This document shows positions 8,290 through 17,209 of a DNA stretch of 64,000 nt, piece by piece. This DNA comes from Rhodohalobacter mucosus (GTDB lineage Bacteria; Bacteroidota; Rhodothermia; Balneolales; Balneolaceae), in NCBI RefSeq assembly GCF_003150675.1, contig NZ_QGGB01000008.1, positions 186,001-250,000 of the forward strand. Reading direction: 5' to 3'. Position 1 is the stretch's first letter; each line of letters opens with the position of its first letter. The position numbers and the translations under genes are program-made. Under the pieces are notes generated by a model. The model made no database searches. It was not told the DNA's origin and saw only the letters and a program-made list of their open reading frames with translations.

Positions 8290-9792
8290 ATGAAATTCTC
8301 TTATTCCGCACTGATTGGCCTTTTTATCCTGTTTTTGACCGGGTTTCCGGTATCTGAAGAGCTCATCGCTCAAAGCAGGCAGCTTGAAGCTGAAAGCGCC
8401 GTAACAACCGAGGGCCAGGTAACGATCAAAGGCGAACGTGTTCGATATGAAGCTACTGCCGGTACGCAGCCGGTATGGGGCGAGGATGGCAATCCCGTTG
8501 CATCCCTTTTTTATGTTTATTATCGCAAAACCGATGTATCCGATGTGGCTAACCGTCCGCTGGTTTTCTCTTTTAACGGCGGCCCCGGATCTGCTTCCGT
8601 CTGGATGCATATCGGATATACGGGTCCCAGGTTTCTTAAAATTGACGATGAGGGAAATCCGGTGCAGCCGTACGGCGTGGTTGAAAACAACCACTCTATT
8701 CTGGATGTAGCCGATATTGTGTACATCGATCCCGTTAATACGGGCTTTTCACGCATCTTGTCGGAGGATGCGGATCGGGACGACTTCTTCGGTGTGAATG
8801 CAGATATTGCATATCTGGCAGAATGGATAGATAATTTTGTAACGAGGCATGGCCGGTGGACCTCACCCAAATACCTTAAGGGCGAAAGTTACGGAACCAC
8901 CCGTGTATCGGGTCTTGCACGGCGCCTTCAGAGCGCTCACTGGATGTTCGTGAACGGTGTGATCTTGGTGTCTCCAACCGGACTCGGCCTTGAACCACCC
9001 GCAATGACACCACGGTCTCAAATTTTGAAGCTCCCTTACTATGCGGCTACCGCCTGGTATCATGACGCACTTTCAAATGACCTGCAGCAGCGTGATTTGT
9101 ACGACATTCTCCCTGAAGTGGAGCAGTTCACCATCGATGAATATCTCCCCGCGGTTGCAAAAGGTGGCATGCTGAACAGTGCTGAGCGTGAACGGATTGC
9201 GGAAACTGTCTCCAGATACTCAGGAATTGATAAGCAGCACATTCTCGATTATAACCTCACCATTCCCACATCGTTTTACTGGAAGGAGCTTTTACGGGAT
9301 GAGGGTCTTACGGTAGGCCGGCTTGATTCACGGTATCGCGGAATAGACCGAATGAATGCAGGCACCTCCTACGATCACGATCCGGCATTGACGGCCTGGA
9401 ATCATGCGTTTACCCCTGCAATCAACTACTATCTGAGAGAGGTTTTGGGATACGAAACCGATCTTCAGTACAACATTTTCGGCCCGGTGCGTCCGTGGGA
9501 TAACAGCAACGACAACACGGGCATTGACCTGCGTCGCGCGATGGGAGAAAATCCGTTTCTGCATGTAATGGTTCAGTCAGGCTATTATGACGGGGCCACC
9601 GATTATTTCTCGGCCAAGTACGTACTGTGGAATATGGACCGTAGCGGACGCGTTCAGGACCGCCTGAGGTTTGAGGGATACAGGAGCGGGCATATGATGT
9701 ACCTCCGTCAGGAAGATCTTGCCACATCGAACGAGCATATCCGTGAATTTATTCGCGAATCCACGACCAACGGGGAATCTGCCCGATACTGA
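8290..9792 (+). CDS. secreted S10-family serine carboxypeptidase
   Basis: This 500-residue protein begins with a signal peptide (hydrophobic residues about 6-20, cleavage likely after LIAQS). It belongs to peptidase family S10, which removes C-terminal residues. The oxyanion/substrate motif FNGGPGSASVWMH is near residue 97, and the nucleophile Ser200 sits in GESYGTTR. Asp434 in SGYYDGATDY and His468 in RSGHMMY complete the triad. The length matches bacterial S10 homologues. It is probably periplasmic or exported and used for scavenging peptides. The ATG at 8290 gives the complete signal peptide, and a large hairpin lies 57 bases upstream. Confidence 0.9.
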   Translation: MKFSYSALIGLFILFLTGFPVSEELIAQSRQLEAESAVTTEGQVTIKGERVRYEATAGTQPVWGEDGNPVASLFYVYYRKTDVSDVANRPLVFSFNGGPGSASVWMHIGYTGPRFLKIDDEGNPVQPYGVVENNHSILDVADIVYIDPVNTGFSRILSEDADRDDFFGVNADIAYLAEWIDNFVTRHGRWTSPKYLKGESYGTTRVSGLARRLQSAHWMFVNGVILVSPTGLGLEPPAMTPRSQILKLPYYAATAWYHDALSNDLQQRDLYDILPEVEQFTIDEYLPAVAKGGMLNSAERERIAETVSRYSGIDKQHILDYNLTIPTSFYWKELLRDEGLTVGRLDSRYRGIDRMNAGTSYDHDPALTAWNHAFTPAINYYLREVLGYETDLQYNIFGPVRPWDNSNDNTGIDLRRAMGENPFLHVMVQSGYYDGATDYFSAKYVLWNMDRSGRVQDRLRFEGYRSGHMMYLRQEDLATSNEHIREFIRESTTNGESARY

Positions 9793-9817
9793 TATTAATC
9801 TTGCAGGTCTAAGATGA

Positions 9818-9874
9818 ATAGCCACAGAGGCACGGAGAAAAAATAAATCTCTGTGTTTCCGTGGCTATTTTTTT
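9818..9874. terminator. bidirectional hairpin terminator
   Basis: An imperfect long inverted repeat runs from ATAGCCACAGAGGCACGGAGA to its near-complement ending CCGTGGCTAT, with A-runs inside and a T-run (9867-9874) after it. It separates the convergent S10 peptidase and NAD(P)-binding genes and would stop transcription from both sides. The GCCACAGAGGCAC-type stem resembles a hairpin that is common in unrelated bacterial genomes. Confidence 0.7.
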
Positions 9875-9892
9875 ATCCGGTACCAATTTAAA

Positions 9893-10543
9893 CTACTGTT
9901 CTTTCAACTCAGCTATAGCCTCATCCACCGGCTTTTCACCGCTCAGAACATCAAATTCGAGTCCCTTCGTCAGGTCGGGATGATCCAGTACGTAAGCGAT
10001 GACGCGGGCCACGTCCTCTCTCGGTATCTCACCGCGTTTCAGGTTACCTGCCTTTATTTTACCCGTTCCCGGATCATTGGTCAGCCTGCCCGGTTTTATG
10101 ATCGTATAATCCAGTCCGCTTTTTCTCAGAGCTTCATCCGCTTCTGCTTTTGCTTTCTGATAAACCTGAAAAACCTCACTTCCCCTGGGCGTATCCAGCC
10201 CCATCGCGCTGATTATTATAAAATGATTCACGCCAGATTTCTTTGCGGCTTCCATCAGCTTAACGGCCCCGTCGCGATCTACCGTCCACTTGCGCTCCTT
10301 GCCGCTTCCCGGCCCTGCTCCGGCTGCAAATACAACTGCATCGGCTGTATCAATCGCTTCAGAAAGCTGATCCGCTCCGTCTTCCTCAAGGTCGGCAATC
10401 ACCGGCTCAGCGCCGGCTTTTTTCAGATCATCTGCCTGTTTGGGGTCTCGTATAATTCCTCTTACCCGATGACCCCTTTTTGAAAGAATGGGATGTACGT
10501 GCATGGCAACTTGTCCATGAGCACCCGCTATAGCAATTTCCAT
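9893..10543 (-). CDS. NAD(P)-binding atypical short-chain dehydrogenase (NAD(P)H-binding, YwnB-like)
   Basis: This 216-residue protein has a Rossmann fold. The N-terminal glycine motif is GAHGQVAMHV (about residues 7-16), followed by a GAEPVIADLEE strand, AVVFAAGAGP and a KPGRLTND strand near the end of the core. This is the atypical SDR subgroup related to NmrA/YwnB-type proteins, often annotated as NAD(P)H-binding or sugar epimerase-like. The classical YxxxK active site is not evident, so it may act as a redox sensor or reductase of unknown substrate. It is monocistronic and convergent with the S10 gene. Confidence 0.85.
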   Translation of the reverse strand: MEIAIAGAHGQVAMHVHPILSKRGHRVRGIIRDPKQADDLKKAGAEPVIADLEEDGADQLSEAIDTADAVVFAAGAGPGSGKERKWTVDRDGAVKLMEAAKKSGVNHFIIISAMGLDTPRGSEVFQVYQKAKAEADEALRKSGLDYTIIKPGRLTNDPGTGKIKAGNLKRGEIPREDVARVIAYVLDHPDLTKGLEFDVLSGEKPVDEAIAELKEQ

Positions 10544-10733
10544 AGTAAATTCTGTTTATTTATCATTTTCAAAAAAACAGTCTCACACCTGATCCCGTTC
10601 AGAGCCAACGGTTTGAAAGATCATGGCCGGGCCGGATTACCTTTGTTCCTGAATTGGCATAAAACTAAATAACCGATACATTCGTCTTTAATATTGAATT
10701 ACCATCTAAAGCCAACGAAATCATAAAATAAAC

Positions 10734-11879
10734 ATGAAAAGCATATCCATCGATGCAATTAAATCGATCTCTATTTTAATAGCATCCTTTTTTATCCTCT
10801 GCGGTTGTTCATCTCAAGGCGAGTCAGATGATTTCAGCATTGAGTCGCTGCCAGTTCTCACCGCCGAAGAAACCCTTCGGTTTTCAGAGTCTGAGGATAT
10901 GCTTCTGGGAAGTATCACGCAGCTGCATACGGACTCTGAAGGGAATATTATTCTGGTTGACGGCCGGCAGCGTATCATTCATGCGGTGGATCCGCAGGGT
11001 AATTATATCCAGCAGATTGGCGCAACCGGTTCGGGGCCCGGTGAGTACCAGTTTCCCGGCCTCGTCTCTATCGGACCTGACGATGCACTTCACGTAATGG
11101 ATTGGTCAAGCCGCCGCGTAATTTCTTACCGGAAAAATGAGGGTCGGTGGACATTTCACTCAGATTTTATAGCCGATCAGGATAAAATCGGTTTCCTGTC
11201 AAGATTGTTTCCGCTGAATTCGGACGAATTTCATATTGTTACCGGCAGCATCTCCGCTAACAGCAACGACATGTCGGTGATCAGCAAGATCGACGGTACC
11301 GGGAATGTATTGGTCGACAGCATCCTGACCGTTCCTTCCAATCAGAATTTCACTATCCGAAACGGTGACACTGCGATGATGTCTCTTTCTCAGTCAGATA
11401 TGCACAGGCAGGCTCAGTATGCACATGATTATAACGGCGCAATCTACTACGGTTGGAGCGATTCATTAACGATCATGAAAATGACGCCTGACAACAACTC
11501 TTTTGAACTCCATGCAGACATCAAACTGCCCGACACTCCCTTTACGCAGGCCGATGCAGATTCTATTCTTTCCGGTTACGAATCACTTCTCGAGGGGAAT
11601 GCATCTGCACGAGAGGATCTCATATCCTCATTCCCCGAAACCAAACCGGCATTCAGTGAGCTGCAGGCCGATGAAACGGGGCGCCTCTGGGCTCAGCTTC
11701 AGCTGCCCGGGGCTAACAATGGAACCTGGCTGATCCTCGACCCGAATGGCAATCCGGCCTATCGGGCAATTTTTGATAGCGATCAGAACCTGAGTGCCGT
11801 ACGAAATGGTAAGGCGTACGTTGTAAGCCAATCCGATCTCGGCGTGCCCGAAGTTACGGTGTTTGAATTTGAATACTGA
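10734..11879 (+). CDS. 6-bladed beta-propeller lipoprotein
   Basis: This 381-residue protein has a lipoprotein signal peptide with lipobox LCGC (Cys about residue 24), so it is membrane-anchored. The mature part contains repeated blade-like units such as LHTDSEGNIILVDGRQR and VDPQGNYIQQIG, ending in a GxGPGEY motif typical of NHL/6-bladed propeller proteins of Bacteroidota. Such proteins are abundant in this group and their ligands are mostly unknown. It stands alone and is convergent with the CHRD gene. Confidence 0.8.
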   Translation: MKSISIDAIKSISILIASFFILCGCSSQGESDDFSIESLPVLTAEETLRFSESEDMLLGSITQLHTDSEGNIILVDGRQRIIHAVDPQGNYIQQIGATGSGPGEYQFPGLVSIGPDDALHVMDWSSRRVISYRKNEGRWTFHSDFIADQDKIGFLSRLFPLNSDEFHIVTGSISANSNDMSVISKIDGTGNVLVDSILTVPSNQNFTIRNGDTAMMSLSQSDMHRQAQYAHDYNGAIYYGWSDSLTIMKMTPDNNSFELHADIKLPDTPFTQADADSILSGYESLLEGNASAREDLISSFPETKPAFSELQADETGRLWAQLQLPGANNGTWLILDPNGNPAYRAIFDSDQNLSAVRNGKAYVVSQSDLGVPEVTVFEFEY

Positions 11880-11923
11880 TCTCATGCAACTGCCGAACTT
11901 CCACGCCTGGACATGCACATGGT

Positions 11924-12376
11924 TTACAATTCGGGAAGCTGACCCCGGATTTCGCCCTGGCGATGGGGTTCGGATGAAACAAGCAGATACAGATTGCCTT
12001 CACTCAGCGCCTCACGCACTGCATCACTCATTTTAAAGGCATTTTTTTGAGGGTCAAACCGCCCGCTCCTGTGATCGTCACTCACATCAGCATGCAGCTT
12101 AAGCAAACGGTTGCCTTTTTCACCCGGTGCGCCGTAGTGAATATATGCTGACCAATACCTGCCTTTCAGATCTTCAAAGTGTCCGGATATAATAAGTGAA
12201 TCCCTCCTTACGGTCGCCTCAGCCATACCGACAGCCGCCGTCCCAACCGGTTCCGTCACGTGGTATCCGGCAAGGTCAAACTCGGCGGAAATTTGTGCCT
12301 CAGCCTGATAAGGAATAATCAGGATGGCGCACAGGCCGAAGAGTGACACCAGTGCAGATTTAAATACGGACCTCAT
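11924..12376 (-). CDS. secreted CHRD-domain protein
   Basis: This protein has 150 residues: a signal peptide (about residues 1-28, ending QAEA) and then one CHRD (chordin-like) beta domain. The domain shows the typical pattern GTAAVGMAEATV, YWSAYIHYGAPGEKG and a terminal RQGEIRGQL. CHRD domains in bacteria are extracellular and of unclear role. ATG 12376 is chosen over ATG 12403 because a good Shine-Dalgarno sequence (GGAGG, complement of 12382-12390) lies just upstream of it, which is rare in this window. Confidence 0.85.
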   Translation of the reverse strand: MRSVFKSALVSLFGLCAILIIPYQAEAQISAEFDLAGYHVTEPVGTAAVGMAEATVRRDSLIISGHFEDLKGRYWSAYIHYGAPGEKGNRLLKLHADVSDDHRSGRFDPQKNAFKMSDAVREALSEGNLYLLVSSEPHRQGEIRGQLPEL

Positions 12377-12381
12377 ATCTC

Positions 12382-12392
12382 TCCTCCCAATT
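12382..12392 (-). promoter_or_regulatory. strong Shine-Dalgarno sequence of the CHRD gene
   Basis: On the minus strand the sequence GGGAGGAGAG precedes the ATG at 12376 by about five bases. It decides the start of the CHRD gene in favour of the downstream ATG. Confidence 0.65.
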
Positions 12393-12538
12393 TTTATTCT
12401 CATGTACTGTTCAACAAACTCCGCTACCTGCGAAGCACCAAATTCACCTTCGCAACATCCTCGTGAAATACATACATTCTATATCCATAACGAATATCTA
12501 AAGCATTTGTTGAAAATTATAAATAACAGATCCCCACT

Positions 12539-13354
12539 ATGAGGCCGATTACTTTTTGGATAACATCTACATTGGCTCTGTTTCTCATCATTCAGACAGC
12601 CTGTGCCCGACAAGGGCAGGTGGAATGGAGGCCGGAGCTTACCGAAGACTGGACACCCGTTTCAGATTCTGTCTACACCACCGGTCATTTTGCGGAACCT
12701 CCGTCAGATGCCATCATTCTTTTTGACGGAACCGGCCTTTCGCAGTGGGAGTCAGCTCCCGGGTATTTTCCAAGTATCCGAGGCGTCAGCGACTACCTGA
12801 ATGCACTGAGTAATGAATACGGAGATGCCGAATGGGATGTGGAAAACGGGATTATGACCGTCGTACCCGGCGCCGGAAACATCAAAACAAAACAATCATT
12901 CGGCGACATCCACCTCCATATTGAATGGCGAACACCAGAGGAGGTGGAAGGCAGCGGGCAGGGGCGCGGCAACAGCGGCGTATTTTTGATGGGGCTGTAT
13001 GAGATTCAGGTTCTGGACTCTTGGCAAAATCCAACATATTCCAACGGGCAGGCAGGTGCAATCTACAAACAAAAACCACCGGCGGTAAATGCCAGCCGGG
13101 CACCGGGAGAGTGGCAAAGCTACGATATCTTTTTTGAAGCACCCCGCTTTGATGAAGACGGCGAACTGATTAAGGCCGCATATATAACCGTGATGCATAA
13201 CGGCATATTGATTCATCACCGTGAAAAACTTGAGGGGCCCACCGTTTACATCGGCCTCTCCCATTACGAACCGCATGCCCCAATGCTTCCGATTGGCCTG
13301 CAGGATCATGATGATTACGTTAGCTTCAGAAATATCTGGGTGCGCGAACTCTAA
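12539..13354 (+). CDS. DUF1080 (3-keto-disaccharide hydrolase-like) lipoprotein
   Basis: This 271-residue protein is exported with a lipobox-like QTACA (Cys about residue 22). The rest is one DUF1080 concanavalin-like domain: IILFDGTGLSQWES near residue 60, then GDIHLHIEWRTPEE, GNSGVFLMGLYEIQVLDSW and a final FRNIWVREL. DUF1080 proteins are linked to hydrolysis of 3-keto-glucosides or related saccharide binding. The substrate here is unknown and no partner dehydrogenase is present. The downstream thioesterase gene is 69 bases away on the same strand. Confidence 0.85.
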   Translation: MRPITFWITSTLALFLIIQTACARQGQVEWRPELTEDWTPVSDSVYTTGHFAEPPSDAIILFDGTGLSQWESAPGYFPSIRGVSDYLNALSNEYGDAEWDVENGIMTVVPGAGNIKTKQSFGDIHLHIEWRTPEEVEGSGQGRGNSGVFLMGLYEIQVLDSWQNPTYSNGQAGAIYKQKPPAVNASRAPGEWQSYDIFFEAPRFDEDGELIKAAYITVMHNGILIHHREKLEGPTVYIGLSHYEPHAPMLPIGLQDHDDYVSFRNIWVREL

Positions 13355-13423
13355 CCATAACCATACGGCCCTGTCATTCAGAACGCTGCACCGCAATGAT
13401 ATCAGGCTGAAAGCTTCATAACT

Positions 13424-13834
13424 ATGAGCTCATATCAATTCGAACTGGAAATGGCTGTTCGCGACTACGAATTGGATACACAGGGTGTGGTAAACAATTC
13501 CGTCTATCAAAATTATCTTGAGCATGCACGCCATGAATACCTGAAATATATCGGAGTCAATTTTAATGAATTTCACCGGGACGGTCTTGATGCTGTGGTT
13601 CATAAAGTTGAATTAACCTATAAGCGTCCGCTCAAGGGTGATGATGCTTTTGTGGTCAGGATAAATGCACGTCCTAAAGGAAACGTGCGATTCATTTTTT
13701 ACCAGGATATTTACCGGATACCCGATAACGAGCTTATGCTGACCGGTGTGGTTACCGCGGTTTTTATGACCGATGAGCGGCCCGTTAGGCCACCGGAGAA
13801 GTTGCAGCGCGCCATGTCCCGATTCAGCACGTGA
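13424..13834 (+). CDS. acyl-CoA thioesterase, 4-hydroxybenzoyl-CoA thioesterase (hotdog) family
   Basis: This 136-residue single hotdog domain has the family pattern VRDYELDTQGVVNNSVYQNYLEHARHEY near the N-terminus. The catalytic aspartate of the YbgC/FadM group is at the DTQGVVNN position (about residue 18). Such enzymes hydrolyse short- or medium-chain acyl-CoA esters in the cytoplasm. It is complete and of normal length. Its position between the DUF1080 and phosphatase genes gives no hint of its substrate. Confidence 0.85.
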   Translation: MSSYQFELEMAVRDYELDTQGVVNNSVYQNYLEHARHEYLKYIGVNFNEFHRDGLDAVVHKVELTYKRPLKGDDAFVVRINARPKGNVRFIFYQDIYRIPDNELMLTGVVTAVFMTDERPVRPPEKLQRAMSRFST

Positions 13835-13984
13835 ATTTTTTCTGCCCGGTCGGGACTGTTTTCTGAGTATAACATCCGGAAGACCTTTACCATAAGTTAA
13901 TTCGACTTTATGGCAAGTTGTTCGTTTCTTTATCAGAACGTACATGTCCCAATAATTTCTCCCATCGAATATTGATCAACTATT

Positions 13985-15445
13985 ATGAGTAAAAACGGAT
14001 TCAGCCGGCGTGAATTCCTCCGAACCGGAGCAATATCAACCGTCGCACTAGGCAGCGGACTTATAGGCAGACAGAAGCAGGCTATTAAGAGCACGTCATC
14101 TCCCGGAGACGCTAAAAATGTGATTTTTTTGGTAAGTGACGGAATGAGCTCCGGCACCCTCTCTTTGGCAGATCTTTTAAAACAGCAGCAATTCGGAGAC
14201 AAGACAAACTGGATCAAGCTGTATGAGTCGGATAGCGAGTATCACCGGGGGCTGATGGATATGGCCTCACTCGATTCCGTGGTTACCGATTCGGCAGCTG
14301 CCTCTTCCTCCTGGGGAAGCGGAAAACGGATCAATAACGGTGGAGTAAACTGGGGCCCGTCCAATGAGCAGCACAAAACCATTTGTGAAATATTCAGGGA
14401 TGCGGGCAAGTCTACCGGGCTGGTCAGCACGGCCAGAATCACCCATGCAACACCCGCAGGGTTTGGCGCCAATGTACAGTCAAGAAGTATGGAAGACGAA
14501 ATTGCCGTGCAATATCTCGAGCGGGGGTATGATGTTTTGATGGGCGGAGGCAAAAGGCATTTTGATTCATCCAGGCGGCGGGACGGCAGGGATCTCTACA
14601 GCGACTATGAGCAACAGGGGTACACGGTTGTTAAATCCAGGGGTGAACTTACACGGGCCACCCGTAACAGCAAGCTTTTAGGTGTTTTTTATGACTCACA
14701 CCTACCCTACACCGTCGACCACAGAACTCTGCCCGAGCTTCAGCAATCGGTTCCAACATTAGCTGAAATGACCGATGCCGCGCTTGATCGGCTCAGCAGA
14801 AATGACGACGGATTTATTCTTCAAATTGAAGGGGGCAGAGTGGACCATGCGGCTCACGGAAACTGTCCGTCCGGACTCATATATGATCAGATCGCATTTG
14901 ATGATGCCGTAAAAACCGTCATGGATTTTACAGACGGGCGAGACGACACACTTGTGATTCTGACTACCGACCATGGAAATGCAAACCCGGGCCTGAGCGG
15001 GCTTGGATCCGGTTACAGAGAATCCCCCGGAATGCTGGCAACTCTCCAAAACTACCGTCACAGTTTTGAATGGATCTATGATCAGCTGGATTACAGCTAC
15101 TCCGATGAGTCGATAAGCGGAGTTACCGTTAAGCGGATTATGGATATTGTGGAATATGCCGCCAATACACAGATTACCCGAAGTGAGGCACTCATGGTTC
15201 AGCAGGCACTGATGGGTAAATTCAGCGCACCATTCAGAAACCGGCAGGGAACGGGTGCTGTGCTTGCAGGGGTGCTTGCAAACTACAACGGCATCTACTT
15301 TATCGGCACAAATCACACAGCGGATTATGTGGAGCTCTCCGCATGGGGACCTGGTAGCGACCGAATTCCCGGATTTGCGCGCAATACGGAACTGTTTGAC
15401 CTGATGGTAGATATGGCTGATGTACGCGCCTATGCACAGGGATAA
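13985..15445 (+). CDS. Tat-exported alkaline phosphatase (PhoA family)
   Basis: This 486-residue protein begins with a twin-arginine signal (SRREFLRTG, residues 7-15) followed by a hydrophobic stretch, so it is exported folded. It matches PhoA alkaline phosphatases. The first metal aspartate is in FLVSDGM, nucleophile Ser103 is in VTDSAAAS, and THATPAGF follows. EGGRVDHAAHGN and TTDHGN supply metal ligands, and a late NHTADYVELSAWGP supplies the third histidine. All expected ligands are visible. It releases phosphate from organic esters outside the cytoplasm and could feed the phosphate transporters at 2-5 kb, although it is not linked to them as an operon. Confidence 0.9.
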   Translation: MSKNGFSRREFLRTGAISTVALGSGLIGRQKQAIKSTSSPGDAKNVIFLVSDGMSSGTLSLADLLKQQQFGDKTNWIKLYESDSEYHRGLMDMASLDSVVTDSAAASSSWGSGKRINNGGVNWGPSNEQHKTICEIFRDAGKSTGLVSTARITHATPAGFGANVQSRSMEDEIAVQYLERGYDVLMGGGKRHFDSSRRRDGRDLYSDYEQQGYTVVKSRGELTRATRNSKLLGVFYDSHLPYTVDHRTLPELQQSVPTLAEMTDAALDRLSRNDDGFILQIEGGRVDHAAHGNCPSGLIYDQIAFDDAVKTVMDFTDGRDDTLVILTTDHGNANPGLSGLGSGYRESPGMLATLQNYRHSFEWIYDQLDYSYSDESISGVTVKRIMDIVEYAANTQITRSEALMVQQALMGKFSAPFRNRQGTGAVLAGVLANYNGIYFIGTNHTADYVELSAWGPGSDRIPGFARNTELFDLMVDMADVRAYAQG

Positions 15446-15470
15446 ATCAGCGGGCAAATTTTATGCCTGC

Positions 15471-15953
15471 TCATGGTGAGACCTCTTCAGCCAGTGCATC
15501 TTTCAGAAACCTGGACAGGCTTTGGGTATCCATATACCCGCGGCGGCGGTCAACCACGTTGCCTTCATTGTCAAGAACCACTGTAAAAGGAAATGCAGTC
15601 ACACCCATCAGGGCCGCAAACTCTTTTTCCATCATCTCTTCACCCTTGTAGGTAATCAGCGACTCGGAATTGCCGTTAATTTTTACTGATACAAAATCCC
15701 TGTCAAGAATTGCCCGTATCGTCGGGGAAGGATATACCTCACGGCTCATTTTTCTGCACCACTGGCATCCCACTTCAAATATATCAACCAGGATATACTT
15801 TTCTCCGTTTGAGGCCTGATCAATGGCCAAATTCAGGGGCTGCCAATCCGGTTCATTTTCAATCTCTTTCGGTATTACCTGGATAAAGGAGTAGTATGCA
15901 AATACAGCAAGAAAGGCCGCTATAAAAATTCCTATCAATGCTTTTCTGCTCAT
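15471..15953 (-). CDS. membrane-anchored thioredoxin-fold protein
   Basis: This 160-residue protein has one N-terminal hydrophobic segment (about residues 5-25) and then a thioredoxin fold with CQWC (Cys63, Cys66). It also has the TAFPFTVVLDNEG cis-proline strand. The motif GCQWCRKM and the fold resemble the DsbD C-terminal/thioredoxin_7 group, which reduces or oxidises protein thiols in the periplasm. It is complete. It stands alone between the convergent alkaline phosphatase gene and the hydrolase gene upstream on the same strand. Confidence 0.85.
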   Translation of the reverse strand: MSRKALIGIFIAAFLAVFAYYSFIQVIPKEIENEPDWQPLNLAIDQASNGEKYILVDIFEVGCQWCRKMSREVYPSPTIRAILDRDFVSVKINGNSESLITYKGEEMMEKEFAALMGVTAFPFTVVLDNEGNVVDRRRGYMDTQSLSRFLKDALAEEVSP

Positions 15954-16014
15954 GGATACAAAATTAAGGTTAACGTCTGAATACCTGTTTTATCAGAACT
16001 GAATATACGAAGAT

Positions 16015-17031
16015 TTATTTTCCCCGAATCCGGTTCATAAAAAGTGAAATATTTTGTGAACGTGTGTCGAATGAGGGAAGAATCTGCTCGAAACTGTGTG
16101 CTTCACCCTCTTCATTAAATAAAATTCTGTTTTTCCACACAAAATTACCCTCATCGGTCAGCCACAGATCATCCCTGCCGAACCTCAGATCATTGAAATA
16201 GAGCGAACTGTCGGTTTTTTCAACGGTATAATATCCTCGTGAGAACCATAAAAGTGTTTCCACGGCCCGGTCATCGATATACGGTTCTATCAGGTAGCTG
16301 TTCCTCGGGATGGCCAGGAAATTCAGTTCCTGCGACGTATCAAACAAAGAGTAGTTTGCATTGTAAACCGTATCATTTCTCACGGCATAGCCGGTCCATA
16401 AAAAAGTGTTCGGGCCATTTGGCGTGGTCTTAAGCATCTCGTGGTATCCAAACCGATTCTCGAATGATTCAGAAAAAACGGTATGCACATGCGATTTTAT
16501 TCCAAGTCCCCAGATAATATACAGAGTGCTGAGTGCTAGACCGCTTCCATTGGCCAGTCGCCTGAACCCTGAATCTCTTTTCATAAACAGTGACAGGATC
16601 AGTCCCGACAGCAGAGGCAGTGTATAAAACGGATCAATGATAAACATCGAATCAGTTGTAAAAGGTATATCCGACAGAGGATAAAGCACCTGCGTTCCGT
16701 AGGTGGTAATCGTATCAATCAGAATGTGTGTACCAAATATTAAAAAGACCATCCAGGACCATCTCTGCCACCCAACAGCCCGTTCTGCGTACCATCTGTT
16801 GAATGCGGATCCGATGATCGGTGAAAAAAGCAGACAAAAGAAGAGAGAATGTGTAAACCCCCTGTGATTGCGCATCTCCACAACGCCGTCTACAAATGGG
16901 TTGATAATGACGTCCAGATCGGGCAAAGTACCAAGTACAGCGCCCCAAAGTATTGCCCTGCCTCCAATTTTTTTTCCCAGAACCGCCTCACCGACGGCGG
17001 CACCCAGTGTCATTTGTGTGATGGTATCCAT
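16015..17031 (-). CDS. membrane-bound metal-dependent hydrolase (YdjM/DUF457 family)
   Basis: This 338-residue protein starts MDTITQMTLGAAVGEAVLG, the classical N-terminus of the DUF457 family. Conserved acidic and histidine residues follow in LGTLPDLDV, NHRGFTHSLFF and GTHILIDTITTYGTQ, which are thought to bind metal. About five membrane spans fill residues 1-190, and the C-terminal 150 residues are soluble. The biochemical reaction is not established. It is the only gene between the thioredoxin-like gene and the divergent RND operon. Confidence 0.85.
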   Translation of the reverse strand: MDTITQMTLGAAVGEAVLGKKIGGRAILWGAVLGTLPDLDVIINPFVDGVVEMRNHRGFTHSLFFCLLFSPIIGSAFNRWYAERAVGWQRWSWMVFLIFGTHILIDTITTYGTQVLYPLSDIPFTTDSMFIIDPFYTLPLLSGLILSLFMKRDSGFRRLANGSGLALSTLYIIWGLGIKSHVHTVFSESFENRFGYHEMLKTTPNGPNTFLWTGYAVRNDTVYNANYSLFDTSQELNFLAIPRNSYLIEPYIDDRAVETLLWFSRGYYTVEKTDSSLYFNDLRFGRDDLWLTDEGNFVWKNRILFNEEGEAHSFEQILPSFDTRSQNISLFMNRIRGK

Positions 17032-17209
17032 ATGATCTCGCCAATAACTGATTCATTAACTGCATTGTAAACAACCGGATGGCAATCAGTGTTCACAGTC
17101 TTCCCAAAAAGAGTGCCCTTATTCGGGCGTTTTATATTATTTAACATTAAAGCGGGAATGATCGGGTGTGAATATCGTTTGTTTACGACATCATTCAAAC
17201 AATTATTCC

